Shown: piece after piece, positions 37,888 to 45,558 of the stretch
Position numbering within the stretch: the first letter of the stretch is position 1
How the letters are laid out: every line of letters begins with the position of its first letter
Source: Duganella alba
GTDB lineage: Bacteria; Pseudomonadota; Gammaproteobacteria; Burkholderiales; Burkholderiaceae_D
DNA length: 64,000 nt
Reading direction: 5' to 3'
Assembly (NCBI RefSeq): GCF_009674495.1
Contig: NZ_WKJN01000009.1
Span: 156,173-220,172 of the forward strand
Notes under the pieces: model-generated
Seen by the model: only the letters and a program-made list of their open reading frames with translations
Databases searched by the model: none
What the model was told of the DNA's origin: nothing
Translations under genes and position numbers: made by a program

Positions 37888-37898
37888 GGGGGGGGGGG
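37888..37898. repeat. Eleven-base G homopolymer
   Basis: A run of eleven Gs, eight bases after the PLP-enzyme stop and followed by CAACCCCC. It is outside coding sequence, so slippage would not switch a reading frame, but it is a likely length-variable or assembly-error site. Confidence 0.85.
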
Positions 37899-37913
37899 CA
37901 ACCCCCAAACGAA

Positions 37914-37942
37914 AGGGTCAGACCCCTGCGGGGTCTGACCCT
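37914..37942. repeat. Palindrome AGGGTCAGACCCC-TGC-GGGGTCTGACCCT
   Basis: Two 13-base arms around TGC between the convergent PLP-enzyme and lexA genes. The tail GGCCGCAGCGGTGTGCGGGTTG matches that after the truA palindrome closely, so the repeat unit extends beyond the hairpin to about 75 bases. Confidence 0.9.
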
Positions 37943-37990
37943 GGCCGCAGCGGTGTGCGGGTTGCGCGGGTGCCGCGAGCTGTTACAGCA

Positions 37991-38629
37991 TTAATGCCAG
38001 GTCCGCATCAGGCCGACCGCCAACCCTTCCAGCGCAAACTCGTCCGCCTCCGGATCGACCTTGATGATCTTGAAGTCCGGATTCTCCGGCAGCAGCTCGA
38101 TGGTCGAGCCGGTCTTGCGGTAGCGCTTGACCGTCACTTCGCTACCGATGCGGGCCACCACGATCTGCCCGTTCTTGGCGCTATCCACCTTTTTCACGGC
38201 CAGCAAATCGCCGTCCATGATGCCGGCGTCGCGCATCGATTCGCCGCGCACCTTCAGCAGGTAGTCGGGCTTGGAGGCAAACATGGCCGGATCGACGTTG
38301 TAGCTCGCCTCCAGGTTTTCCTGCGCCAGGATCGGCGAACCGGCGGCCACGCGGCCGATCAGCGGCAGCGACATCATCAGCGCGGCCGGGATCTTCGGCG
38401 TGGCCGGTTCGGCGTGCACGCCCAGCAGGCGGATGCCGCGCGAGGTGCCGGCGGCGATTTCAATCGCGCCCTTGCGCGCCAGCGCCTGCAAATGCTCCTC
38501 GGCGGCGTTGGCGGACTTGAAGCCCAGTTCGTTGGCGATCTCGGCGCGCGTCGGCGGGAAGCCGGTGTTTTCGATGGCGTCCTTGATCAGATTCAGGATT
38601 TGTTCCTGGCGTGCGGTGAGCTTGAGCAT
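37991..38629 (-). CDS. lexA: LexA SOS repressor
   Basis: A 212-residue repressor. The winged-helix N-terminus [19 protein letters not shown] has the recognition segment [14 protein letters not shown]. The self-cleavage domain follows, with the Ala-Gly cleavage bond in [11 protein letters not shown], the serine in [11 protein letters not shown] and the lysine in [13 protein letters not shown]. The upstream extension of 21 codons lies over the SOS boxes and is not translated. Two SOS boxes in front indicate autoregulation. Confidence 0.96.
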   Translation of the reverse strand: MLKLTARQEQILNLIKDAIENTGFPPTRAEIANELGFKSANAAEEHLQALARKGAIEIAAGTSRGIRLLGVHAEPATPKIPAALMMSLPLIGRVAAGSPILAQENLEASYNVDPAMFASKPDYLLKVRGESMRDAGIMDGDLLAVKKVDSAKNGQIVVARIGSEVTVKRYRKTGSTIELLPENPDFKIIKVDPEADEFALEGLAVGLMRTWH

Positions 38630-38642
38630 GGGGTACGTTGGG

Positions 38643-38658
38643 CTGTGTATATAGACAG
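38643..38658 (-). promoter_or_regulatory. SOS (LexA) box 1 of lexA
   Basis: CTGTGTATATAGACAG fits the CTGT-N8-ACAG LexA consensus with an AT-rich centre. It is 13 bases upstream of the lexA start. Confidence 0.9.
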
Positions 38659-38659
38659 T

Positions 38660-38675
38660 CTGTATTTTTGTACAG
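38660..38675 (-). promoter_or_regulatory. SOS (LexA) box 2 of lexA
   Basis: CTGTATTTTTGTACAG is a second LexA site, one base from the first. Two adjacent boxes allow cooperative LexA autorepression, as in E. coli lexA. Confidence 0.9.
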
Positions 38676-38739
38676 TGCGCGCCGTAATGCAAGGGAATTT
38701 ATTGCTTTGAACGAAATAATGTGAAAAAAGTTGCCTGAT

Positions 38740-39525
38740 TCATCGCGTCGCGCCCTGCGGGCGGATCACGAAGCGCAGGCCGATGTCACGTTTGGCGCCC
38801 GGCTTGAGCGTGAAGCCGCCGGTGACCCAGCTGGCGTAGTCCTCGTTGGCGGCGCGCTGGTCGGCCGGCGGCTGCCAGCCGGTCAGCGGCGTGCGGCCGT
38901 CGGGCAGTACGCGCAAGGCCGGCGGCTGGCCGTTCAGGCGCGCCACTTCGACCAAGCCCTTGTCGCCGATGTGCGGCTTGACCGTGCTGGCGCTGGCCTG
39001 GATCTCGTCCGGCGTGCGGCCGGCGATCATGTTGTCGAACACCATCGGCATCGCCGCTTCACCCACCTCGACCGCCTGGCTGCCGCGGTTGACCAGGGTG
39101 TAGCGCAGCACCAGCGCGCCCTTGTCGTTGAGCCAGCGGCGCTCGACCGTCAGCGGCAGGCCGGCGCCCATGGTGGGGCCGAGGTCGGCGGCGGCCAGCA
39201 CGCGCACCGCCGGCAGCACCCGTACCGGCTGGCGCGCCGAATAGGTGTCGTAGCGCTGCCACGCGCCGCCCGGCAGCCGCAGCTTGAGGCTCAGGTCGCC
39301 GATGTGGCGGTAGCCGTCGAACTGGCGTTCGGCCTCGCGCGGGCCGGGCGTGAAGTCGAAGCTGGGATCGGCCACCGGCGTCAGCCGCGCCAGCGTCTGG
39401 GTGTCGCTGCGCAGCGCGAACAGCAGCTGCGGCGTGCTGTAGGCCTTGGTCTGGATGGCGGGATAGTCGGTGGCGAGGGCCGGGCCGGCGGCCAGCGCGA
39501 AGGTGAGGGCGAGGTATGGCTTCAT
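38740..39525 (-). CDS. Secreted protein, possibly related to the N-terminal part of DUF5695 proteins
   Basis: A 261-residue exported protein with signal peptide MKPYLALTFALAAGPALA. The mature protein looks like a beta-sandwich: RYTLVNRGSQAVEVGEAAMPMVFDNMIAGRTPDEI, then WVTGGFTLKPGAKRDIGLRFVIRPQ. These parts recall the N-terminal beta domain of large DUF5695 or sugar-binding proteins, but no glycosidase domain is present. AGGA upstream of the ATG and the signal peptide fix the start; an upstream frame would bury it. It stands between lexA and the divergent rpsF cluster. Family assignment is from memory and tentative. Confidence 0.6.
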   Translation of the reverse strand: MKPYLALTFALAAGPALATDYPAIQTKAYSTPQLLFALRSDTQTLARLTPVADPSFDFTPGPREAERQFDGYRHIGDLSLKLRLPGGAWQRYDTYSARQPVRVLPAVRVLAAADLGPTMGAGLPLTVERRWLNDKGALVLRYTLVNRGSQAVEVGEAAMPMVFDNMIAGRTPDEIQASASTVKPHIGDKGLVEVARLNGQPPALRVLPDGRTPLTGWQPPADQRAANEDYASWVTGGFTLKPGAKRDIGLRFVIRPQGATR

Positions 39526-39626
39526 GGGCAATCCTGTTGTCAAGGCAAGCAAGCCGCACTGTAGCACCTGCCACGCCGCGCTGGCGTTCCGCTTGAAAAG
39601 CTGATATAGTCGCGGGCTTACCTCTT

Positions 39627-39663
39627 CCCACACCTGTCTTGACGCCAGGGTGGGCTATTTTTT
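39627..39663 (+). promoter_or_regulatory. Hairpin and T6 run in the rpsF leader (attenuator-like)
   Basis: CCCACACCTG pairs with CAGGGTGGG (one bulged base) around a nine-base loop, followed after three bases by six Ts, 22 bases before the rpsF start. A TATAGT at 39605-39610 could be the -10 box, so the hairpin would be in the 5' leader. This could be an intrinsic attenuator or the S6:S18-binding leader known for rpsF; the conserved details of that RNA were not confirmed. Confidence 0.45.
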
Positions 39664-39685
39664 AAAGTCCTTAAGGGAGTTATAC

Positions 39686-40069
39686 ATGCGTCACTACGAA
39701 ATCGTATTTATCGTCCACCCGGACCAGAGCGAGCAAGTGCCCGCGATGATCGAACGTTACAAAACCACCGTAACGACCCGCGGCGGCGCCGTGCACCGTG
39801 TTGAAGATTGGGGCCGTCGTCAAATGGCTTACTCGATCCAGAAACTGGCCAAAGCACACTACATCTGCCTGAACATCGAATGCGACAACGAGACCCTGGT
39901 CGAGCTGGAAACCGCATTCAAATTCAATGATGCCGTTCTGCGTCACCTGACCGTCAAGATGAAGAAAGCGGAAACCGCTCCTTCGCCAATGATGAAGTCG
40001 GTACAACGCGAAGATGCAGCGAAATCGCATCGCACTGAAGCCCCGGCCGCTGCTCCAGCCGCTGCTTAA
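39686..40069 (+). CDS. rpsF: 30S ribosomal protein S6
   Basis: A 127-residue S6. Core sequence [25 protein letters not shown], then [26 protein letters not shown] and [10 protein letters not shown]. The C-terminal tail is Ala/Pro-rich ([10 protein letters not shown]). AAGGGAG precedes the ATG. It is the first gene of rpsF-priB-rpsR-rplI; S6 binds S18 in the 30S platform. Confidence 0.97.
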   Translation: MRHYEIVFIVHPDQSEQVPAMIERYKTTVTTRGGAVHRVEDWGRRQMAYSIQKLAKAHYICLNIECDNETLVELETAFKFNDAVLRHLTVKMKKAETAPSPMMKSVQREDAAKSHRTEAPAAAPAAA

Positions 40070-40090
40070 TTGTTCTGAGAAGGAACCGCG

Positions 40091-40396
40091 CTGAACCAGC
40101 TCCAGTTCATCGCCCTCATCGCCGAACGGGATGCGATCCGTTACACCCCGGCCGGCATGCCGATCGTCAATGCTGTACTCCAGCACCGGTCGCAGCAGAT
40201 GGAGGCGGGCATCGCCCGATTGAGCGAGTTTGAAATTTCCGCGATTGCCGCGGGCGAAATTTCAGGCCGCTTCAGTCAGACGCCGCTGGCAGGGCTGTAC
40301 CAGTTCACCGGTTTTCTCAACAAGAAAAGCCGCAATAGCAAAAGCCTGGTGTTTCACATCATTGATTTTAGTGCTGTCGCAGACAGCTCAATTTAG
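40091..40396 (+). CDS. priB: Primosomal replication protein N (PriB), apparent CTG start
   Basis: A 101-residue OB-fold protein that helps PriA restart replication. The conserved N-terminus begins LNQLQFIALIAERDAIRYTPAG, directly at a CTG codon; AGAAGGA is seven bases upstream. There is no ATG, GTG or TTG between the in-frame stop at 40076 and the ATG at 40157. That later ATG would cut off the first beta strand. CTG is therefore the best start unless the sequence has an error. Central YTPAGMPIVNAVLQHRS and terminal KSLVFHIIDF match the family. Confidence 0.88.
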   Translation: MNQLQFIALIAERDAIRYTPAGMPIVNAVLQHRSQQMEAGIARLSEFEISAIAAGEISGRFSQTPLAGLYQFTGFLNKKSRNSKSLVFHIIDFSAVADSSI

Positions 40397-40411
40397 ATAC
40401 AGGAGCCTAAA

Positions 40412-40702
40412 ATGGCATTCGGTAAAAAGTTCGACAAAAACAAGCTCAAGCTGAAAGAAAAGCGCAAGCAACAAAACCCACTGTTCAAGCGCAAGAAGTT
40501 CTGCCGCTTCACCGCCGCTGGCGTTGAGCAAGTAGACTACAAAGACGTAGACACCCTGAAAGACTTCGTCCAGGAAAACGGCAAAATCATGCCAGCACGT
40601 CTGACCGGCACCAAAGCGCACTACCAGCGTCAAGTTGACACTGCAATCAAGCGCGCTCGCTATCTGGCCCTGCTGCCGTACACCGATCTGCACAACGCTT
40701 AA
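40412..40702 (+). CDS. rpsR: 30S ribosomal protein S18
   Basis: A 96-residue S18 with [40 protein letters not shown] and [20 protein letters not shown] precedes the ATG. It partners S6 and lies 15 bases after priB. Confidence 0.97.
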   Translation: MAFGKKFDKNKLKLKEKRKQQNPLFKRKKFCRFTAAGVEQVDYKDVDTLKDFVQENGKIMPARLTGTKAHYQRQVDTAIKRARYLALLPYTDLHNA

Positions 40703-40729
40703 TCGCGGCAGAGTAACTGGAGAAGAACT

Positions 40730-41182
40730 ATGCAAATCATTCTGTTGGAAAAAGTTGTCAATCTGGGCAACCTGGGTGAAGTCGTTAAAGTTAAAGACGG
40801 CTACGCACGTAACTTCCTGATCCCGCAAAAAATGGCTCGCCGCGCTACCGCTGCCGCCGTTGCGGAATTCGAAGTCAAACGCGCTGAACTGGAAAAAGCT
40901 GCTGCCGCCAAACTGGCCGCCGCCCAGGCGCAAGGCGAGAAACTGAACGGCATGACCGTGACCGTTTCGCAAAAAGCCGGCGTGGATGGCCGTCTGTTCG
41001 GCTCGGTAACCAACTTCGACATCGCTGAAGCCCTGACCAAAGCCGGCTTCGCAGTGGAAAAAGCTGCCGTGCGTCTGCCAACCGGTCCGCTGAAGACCGT
41101 GGGCGAGTTCCCAGTCACCGTTTCGCTGCACACCGACGTGCTGGCGGAAGTGACCGTTGCTGTTGTGGGCGAAGCTGCCTAA
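40730..41182 (+). CDS. rplI: 50S ribosomal protein L9
   Basis: A 150-residue L9: N-terminal [32 protein letters not shown], a connecting helix, and a C-terminal domain with [25 protein letters not shown] precedes the ATG. It ends the ribosomal cluster ahead of a strong terminator. Confidence 0.97.
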   Translation: MQIILLEKVVNLGNLGEVVKVKDGYARNFLIPQKMARRATAAAVAEFEVKRAELEKAAAAKLAAAQAQGEKLNGMTVTVSQKAGVDGRLFGSVTNFDIAEALTKAGFAVEKAAVRLPTGPLKTVGEFPVTVSLHTDVLAEVTVAVVGEAA

Positions 41183-41230
41183 GAACTGGCTGGGCGGCAA
41201 CGCCTGACTGGTTTGCAACACCCTTGAAAA

Positions 41231-41254
41231 AAGCCGGGCTTGCCCGGCTTTTTT
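41231..41254 (+). terminator. Rho-independent terminator after rplI
   Basis: AAGCCGGG-CTTG-CCCGGCTT hairpin with a T-run continuing from it, about 50 bases after the rplI stop. It ends the rpsF-priB-rpsR-rplI transcript. Confidence 0.93.
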
Positions 41255-41300
41255 CTCGTCATAATTTTGTAGTACGGCACAAGCAGGTATAATTCGCGCC

Positions 41301-42686
41301 ATGAACGCCCCCTCCGATCCGCAAGTCGATTCGCTCCGCGTCCCGCCGCACTCCATCGAAGCAGAACAGTCCGTCATCGGCGGCCTGCTGCGCGATAACG
41401 CGGCGTTCGACCGTATTGCGGACATGATGCAGCCGGATGACTTCTACCGCTACGATCACCGCATCATCTTCGAACAGATCGTCAAGATGATCAACTCGTC
41501 CAAGCCGGCCGACGTGATCACCGTCTTCGAGAACCTGACCCAGCTGGGCAAGGCCGACGACGTCGGCGGCCTGACCTACCTGAACGCGATGGCGCAGAAC
41601 ACGCCGTCGGCCGCCAACATCCGCCGCTACGCCGAGATCGTGCGCGACCGCTCGGTGCTGCGCCAGCTGATCACGGTGGCCGACGACATCTCCGGCCAGG
41701 CGTTCAGCCCGCAGGGCAAGGAAACCAAGGAAATCCTCGACGAGGCCGAATCGCGCATCTTCGCCATCGCCGAGCAGGGCGCCCGCGGCGCCGCCGGCTG
41801 GCTGGCGGTGCAGCCGCTGCTGACCCAGGTGGTCGAGCGCATCGACGAGCTGTACTCGCGCGACAACCAGTCCGAGATCACCGGCGTGCCGACCGGCTTC
41901 ATCGACCTCGACCGCATGACCTCCGGCCTGCAGGGCGGCGACCTGGTCATCGTGGCCGGCCGTCCGTCCATGGGCAAGACCGCATTTTCCGTGAATATCG
42001 GCGAAAACGTCGCCATCGAAGCCGGCCTGCCCGTGGCGATCTTCTCGATGGAGATGGGCGGCGCCCAGCTGGCGATGCGTATGCTCGGTTCGGTCGGCCA
42101 GCTCGACCAGCACCGCCTGCGCACCGGCCGCCTGAACGACGAGGACTGGCCGCGCCTGACGCACGCCATCCAGAAGATGAACGACGCCCAGCTGTTCATC
42201 GATGAAACCCCGGCACTGAATCCGATCGAGATGCGCGCCCGCGCGCGCCGCCTGGCGCGCCAGTGCGGCAAGCTCGGCCTGATCATTGTCGACTACCTGC
42301 AGCTGATGCAGGGTTCCAAGGCGGGCGACAACCGCGCCTCCGAGATCTCGGAGATTTCCCGTTCGCTCAAAGGCCTGGCCAAGGAGCTGGGTTGCCCGGT
42401 GATCGCGCTGTCGCAGCTGAACCGCTCGTTGGAACAACGCCCCAACAAACGGCCCGTCATGTCCGACTTGCGCGAATCCGGCGCTATCGAGCAGGATGCG
42501 GACGTCATCATTTTCCTGTATCGCGACGAAGTCTATAACCCCGACTCGCCCGATAAGGGAACGGCCGAGATCATCATCGGTAAGCAGCGTAACGGCCCGA
42601 TCGGCGCGGTGCGCCTGACCTGGATCGGCCAGTACACCAAGTTTGGCAACTACTCCGGTAACCTCGCGGTTTACCAGGGCGACTAA
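41301..42686 (+). CDS. dnaB: Replicative DNA helicase DnaB
   Basis: A 461-residue hexameric helicase. The N-terminal domain starts VPPHSIEAEQSVIGGLL; the Walker A loop is GRPSMGKTAFS, Walker B lies in LIIVDYLQLMQG, and the arginine finger is near LRESGAIEQDADVI. There is no Shine-Dalgarno sequence: a TATAAT at 41288-41293 places the transcript start at or near the ATG, so the mRNA may be leaderless. Follows the rplI terminator, as in related genomes. Confidence 0.97.
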   Translation: MNAPSDPQVDSLRVPPHSIEAEQSVIGGLLRDNAAFDRIADMMQPDDFYRYDHRIIFEQIVKMINSSKPADVITVFENLTQLGKADDVGGLTYLNAMAQNTPSAANIRRYAEIVRDRSVLRQLITVADDISGQAFSPQGKETKEILDEAESRIFAIAEQGARGAAGWLAVQPLLTQVVERIDELYSRDNQSEITGVPTGFIDLDRMTSGLQGGDLVIVAGRPSMGKTAFSVNIGENVAIEAGLPVAIFSMEMGGAQLAMRMLGSVGQLDQHRLRTGRLNDEDWPRLTHAIQKMNDAQLFIDETPALNPIEMRARARRLARQCGKLGLIIVDYLQLMQGSKAGDNRASEISEISRSLKGLAKELGCPVIALSQLNRSLEQRPNKRPVMSDLRESGAIEQDADVIIFLYRDEVYNPDSPDKGTAEIIIGKQRNGPIGAVRLTWIGQYTKFGNYSGNLAVYQGD

Positions 42687-42750
42687 TCCTCACGCCGGCC
42701 GGGCACAAGCCGGGCGGCGACCAGCAGTAATCAATAAAACGGAGAAGAGT

Positions 42751-43377
42751 ATGTTTGGACGTTTGATGCCCTCCGAGGGCAAATTCTTTGACTTGTTCAA
42801 TCAGCACGCCGAGCTGTGCGTCAAGGGCGCAAAAGAGATGGTGGGCCTGATGTCCAATTTCGATGACCTGGAAAACCGCGTGCACGCGATCGAGAGCATC
42901 GAGAAACAAGCCGACAAGATCACCTACGCCACGGTCGACCTGCTGCACAAGACCTTCATCACCCCGATCGACCGCGACGACATCCACAAGCTGATCACCC
43001 GCCAGGACGACATCCTCGACCTGCTGGAAGACGCGGCCCAGACCGTCTCGCTGTACGACCTGCATTCGGTCACGCCGGAGGCCAAGCGCCTGGCCGAGCT
43101 GGTGCTGGCCTGCGCCGAGAAGGTCAAGGAAGCCGTGGCGCTGCTGCACAACATGGACAACTCGCGCCAGATCGTCGCCATCTGCGAAGAGATCGACCGC
43201 CTGGAATCGGACGCCGACCACGTGATGCGCGCCGCCATGTCCAAGCTGTTCCGCGACGAACCGGACGTGCGCAACCTGATCAAGATGAAAGCCATCTATG
43301 AAATCCTGGAAACTGTGACCGACCGTTGCGAAGATGTGGCCAACATCATCGAAGGCATCATCGTCGAAAACGCTTAA
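42751..43377 (+). CDS. DUF47/PhoU-like regulator of phosphate transport
   Basis: A 208-residue all-helical protein of the DUF47 (TIGR00153, PhoU-related) family: MFGRLMPSEGKFFDLFNQHAEL, IESIEKQADKITYATVDLL, ETVTDRCEDVANIIEGIIV. Such proteins form metal-binding helical bundles and modulate the adjacent PiT transporter. CGGAGAAG precedes the ATG; 14 bases separate it from the transporter gene. Confidence 0.93.
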   Translation: MFGRLMPSEGKFFDLFNQHAELCVKGAKEMVGLMSNFDDLENRVHAIESIEKQADKITYATVDLLHKTFITPIDRDDIHKLITRQDDILDLLEDAAQTVSLYDLHSVTPEAKRLAELVLACAEKVKEAVALLHNMDNSRQIVAICEEIDRLESDADHVMRAAMSKLFRDEPDVRNLIKMKAIYEILETVTDRCEDVANIIEGIIVENA

Positions 43378-43391
43378 GACAAAGATCTGAC

Positions 43392-44402
43392 ATGCATACC
43401 ATCCAAATCAGTATCTACGTGCTGGGCCTGCTGATCGCCCTGGCGTTGATATTTGACTTCATGAACGGCTTCCATGACGCCGCCAACGCCATCGCGACCG
43501 TGGTCTCGACCGGCGTGCTGAAGCCGCAGACGGCGGTGGCCATGGCCGCGCTGTTCAACTTCGTGGCGATCTTCGTGGTGGGCCTGCACGTGGCCGGCAC
43601 GGTGGGCAAGGGCACCATCGATCCCGGCATCGTCGACCAGTACGTCATCTTCGGCGCGCTGGTGGGCGCCATCGTGTGGAACCTGTTTACCTGGTACTAC
43701 GGCATTCCGTCGTCGTCGTCGCACGCGCTGATCGGCGGCCTGGTCGGCGCCGCGGTGGCCAAGTCCGGCACCAGCGCGCTAGTCGGCGACGGCCTGTGGA
43801 GCACCGTCAAGTGGATCGTCATCTCGCCGCTGATGGGTTTTGTGTTCGGCTCGATCATCATGCTGATCGTGTCGTGGATCTTCGTGCGCTCGACGCCGCG
43901 CCGGGTCGACAAGTGGTTCCGCCGCCTGCAGCTGGTGTCGGCCGCTTCGTACAGCCTGGGCCACGGCGGCAATGACGCGCAGAAGACCATCGGCATCATC
44001 TGGATGCTGCTGATCGCGGTCGGCCAGGTGCCGGCCGGCGGCGATGCGCCGCCGCTGTGGGTGATCGTCTGCTGCTACGGCGCGATCTCGTTCGGCACGC
44101 TGTTCGGCGGCTGGCGCATCGTCAAGACCATGGGCCAGAAGATCACCAAGCTGAAGCCGGTGGGCGGCTTCTGCGCCGAAAGCGGCGGCGCCATCACCCT
44201 GCTGATCGCCTCGCACTTCGGCGTGCCGGTCTCGACTACGCACACCATCACCGGCGCGATCGTCGGCGTCGGTTCGGCGCAGAAGATGTCGGCGGTGCGC
44301 TGGGGCGTGGCCGGCAACATTGTCTGGGCCTGGGTCTTCACCATCCCCGCCTCGGCCTTCGTGGCCGCGCTGGCCTGGTGGGTCGGACACCACATCATGT
44401 AA
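43392..44402 (+). CDS. PiT family inorganic phosphate transporter
   Basis: A 336-residue membrane transporter with the two PiT signatures: FDFMNGFHDAANAIATVVSTGVL near the N-terminus and LGHGGNDAQKTIG in the second half; about 9-10 hydrophobic segments. GIPSSSSHALIGGLVGAAV and GVPVSTTHTITGAIVG are the duplicated substrate regions. It is a low-affinity, proton-coupled metal-phosphate carrier, paired with the DUF47 gene. Confidence 0.95.
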   Translation: MHTIQISIYVLGLLIALALIFDFMNGFHDAANAIATVVSTGVLKPQTAVAMAALFNFVAIFVVGLHVAGTVGKGTIDPGIVDQYVIFGALVGAIVWNLFTWYYGIPSSSSHALIGGLVGAAVAKSGTSALVGDGLWSTVKWIVISPLMGFVFGSIIMLIVSWIFVRSTPRRVDKWFRRLQLVSAASYSLGHGGNDAQKTIGIIWMLLIAVGQVPAGGDAPPLWVIVCCYGAISFGTLFGGWRIVKTMGQKITKLKPVGGFCAESGGAITLLIASHFGVPVSTTHTITGAIVGVGSAQKMSAVRWGVAGNIVWAWVFTIPASAFVAALAWWVGHHIM

Positions 44403-44407
44403 CACCA

Positions 44408-44430
44408 AGGGAGCCGCGGCTCCCTTTTTT
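44408..44430 (+). terminator. Rho-independent terminator after the PiT gene
   Basis: GGGAGCC-GC-GGCTCCC with a six-base T run starts six bases after the stop. A compact intrinsic terminator. Confidence 0.92.
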
Positions 44431-44499
44431 GTTCCTGCTGATCTGGCGCAAATGCCTGGGTTGGCAATCGGTGTGTGATGGGCCTTCTGGGAGGAGCTC

Positions 44500-44771
44500 A
44501 TGGATACCGTCGACTTGCCTTGGGAATCGATTGCACAACGGATACTCGTCGACTTCATTTTCGAGCTCAATCAGGCTGAGCTCGACATCTTGAGGTCGCA
44601 ATTTGCGACTTCAAGTTGGGGCGGGAAACCGCGCAGCTTTCAGCGAGGCATGAAGGTTTTGCTGAACAGCTTGCCCAGGTGATTGAGGCGATCAGACTGC
44701 TCACGGCGGTGCCGCCGGCGGCCGAAAAGCGGCCGATCGGCTTCCTCGCCCACGAAGAAAAGAAACATTAG
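44500..44771 (+). pseudogene. Remnant of an ORF6N-domain protein
   Basis: Two fragments in different frames. The first (44500 onward) reads DFIFELNQAELDILRSQFATSSWGG, close to the ORF6N domain core. The second, shifted in frame and ending in TAG, reads TAQLSARHEGFAEQLAQVIEAIRLL then PPAAEKRPIGF, like the usual ORF6N C-terminal tail. The N-terminus and the middle of the domain are missing. ORF6N proteins are phage- or plasmid-linked DNA-binding proteins, so this is a scar of a mobile element. A 60-codon frame across the first part is the only intact reading frame and is probably not functional. Confidence 0.7.
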
Positions 44772-44809
44772 GTATAGTGCTGGTTTGTTGTGTTCTGGTG
44801 AATTAAAGA

Positions 44810-45193
44810 ATGGCCATCGATTTCGCAACCCTGAAGCAGATGGCGGAGCAGTCCGCCGCAGTGACCCAATCCTGCCGCTGCAACGACGCGCAGGCATGGG
44901 GCTGGCAGCAGATGCCGCTGACGCTGGAACTGGATCAGTTCGAGGAAGTGGGCACGCTGGTGGAAAATCCGTATGACGAACCCACGTTCAAGGAATACCA
45001 TGCCGCCGGCACCCGGCTGCAAAGCGACGATGCCCCCATCGCGCCGCGTTACTATCCTGCCAATCTGAGCCAGGTACTGCGCTGCGTGAAATGCAGTCGC
45101 CTCTACCTGCGCTACACCGAAGGCGGCGGCTACTTCACCGAGGTGCGCATCCGCGCCTTGCAGCCGCAGCTGCTGGTGGACGCCGCGCTGTAA
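44810..45193 (+). CDS. Hypothetical protein with cysteine pairs, 127 aa
   Basis: A soluble 127-residue protein with no signal peptide. Paired cysteines are CRC (about 22-24) and CVKC (about 92-95), the latter in VLRCVKCSRLYLRYTEGGGYFTEVR, which resembles a zinc-ribbon or knuckle. The first half is helical and acidic. Composition and frame are those of a genuine gene. I do not recognise the family. It lies between the ORF6N scar and the sulfur-carrier cluster; a probable promoter after it suggests that it is transcribed separately. Confidence 0.72.
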   Translation: MAIDFATLKQMAEQSAAVTQSCRCNDAQAWGWQQMPLTLELDQFEEVGTLVENPYDEPTFKEYHAAGTRLQSDDAPIAPRYYPANLSQVLRCVKCSRLYLRYTEGGGYFTEVRIRALQPQLLVDAAL

Positions 45194-45230
45194 CGCTCTC
45201 CCTCAAAAGCGCCGCGATGGCCGCCGGCTA

Positions 45231-45278
45231 TTGCGTGATTGCCGTCCCGACCTTAGACTAACCAATTATCAATATTGG
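45231..45278 (+). promoter_or_regulatory. Candidate promoter and CCAAT/ATTGG operator of the sulfur-carrier cluster
   Basis: TTGCGT and TAGACT are 17 bases apart (weak -35/-10). Just downstream, at 45262-45278, CCAAT and ATTGG form an inverted repeat with seven bases between, 10 bases before the first gene. This would suit a repressor or LysR-type activator, but no regulator gene is near. The match is modest. Confidence 0.35.
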
Positions 45279-45288
45279 CAGCTGACAA

Positions 45289-45525
45289 ATGGCCGACACT
45301 CATCCCGCCCACGATCTTGAATGGGACGCCGGCGACCTTGCCTGCGGCGACCTGGTGCTGGAACTGCGCCGCCGCGTGCGCGCCGAACCGGGCAAGGTCT
45401 TCAAGATCATCGCCCGCGATCCCGGCGCGCCGGCCGACCTGCCGGCCTGGTGCGGCATGACCGGCCACCATCTTATCGCCCAGGACGGCGCCGCCCAGGC
45501 CTACTGGATACGCGCCAAGTCCTGA
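45289..45525 (+). CDS. TusA-like sulfur-carrier protein (short, stand-alone)
   Basis: A 78-residue protein with the TusA/SirA fold pattern: DAGDLACGDLVLELRRRV (candidate active Cys19) and DLPAWCGMTGHHLI. In classical TusA the active cysteine is followed by proline (CPxP); here it is followed by glycine, so it is a divergent member. It closely resembles the N-terminal domain of the fusion protein encoded at the other end of the cluster. Likely a persulfide carrier handing sulfur to or from the neighbouring DsrE-like proteins; substrate unknown. Confidence 0.78.
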   Translation: MADTHPAHDLEWDAGDLACGDLVLELRRRVRAEPGKVFKIIARDPGAPADLPAWCGMTGHHLIAQDGAAQAYWIRAKS

Positions 45526-45558
45526 TCCACCACCGCTGTACTCAACCAAGGAGTCATC

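Noticed and set aside
37888..37898. Phase-variation tract
   Set aside because: The G11 run is after a stop codon and not in a promoter of either neighbour, so a switch is unlikely.
44500..44682. Intact 60-codon gene
   Set aside because: Only a fragment of ORF6N is readable; the tail continues in another frame, so it is called a pseudogene.
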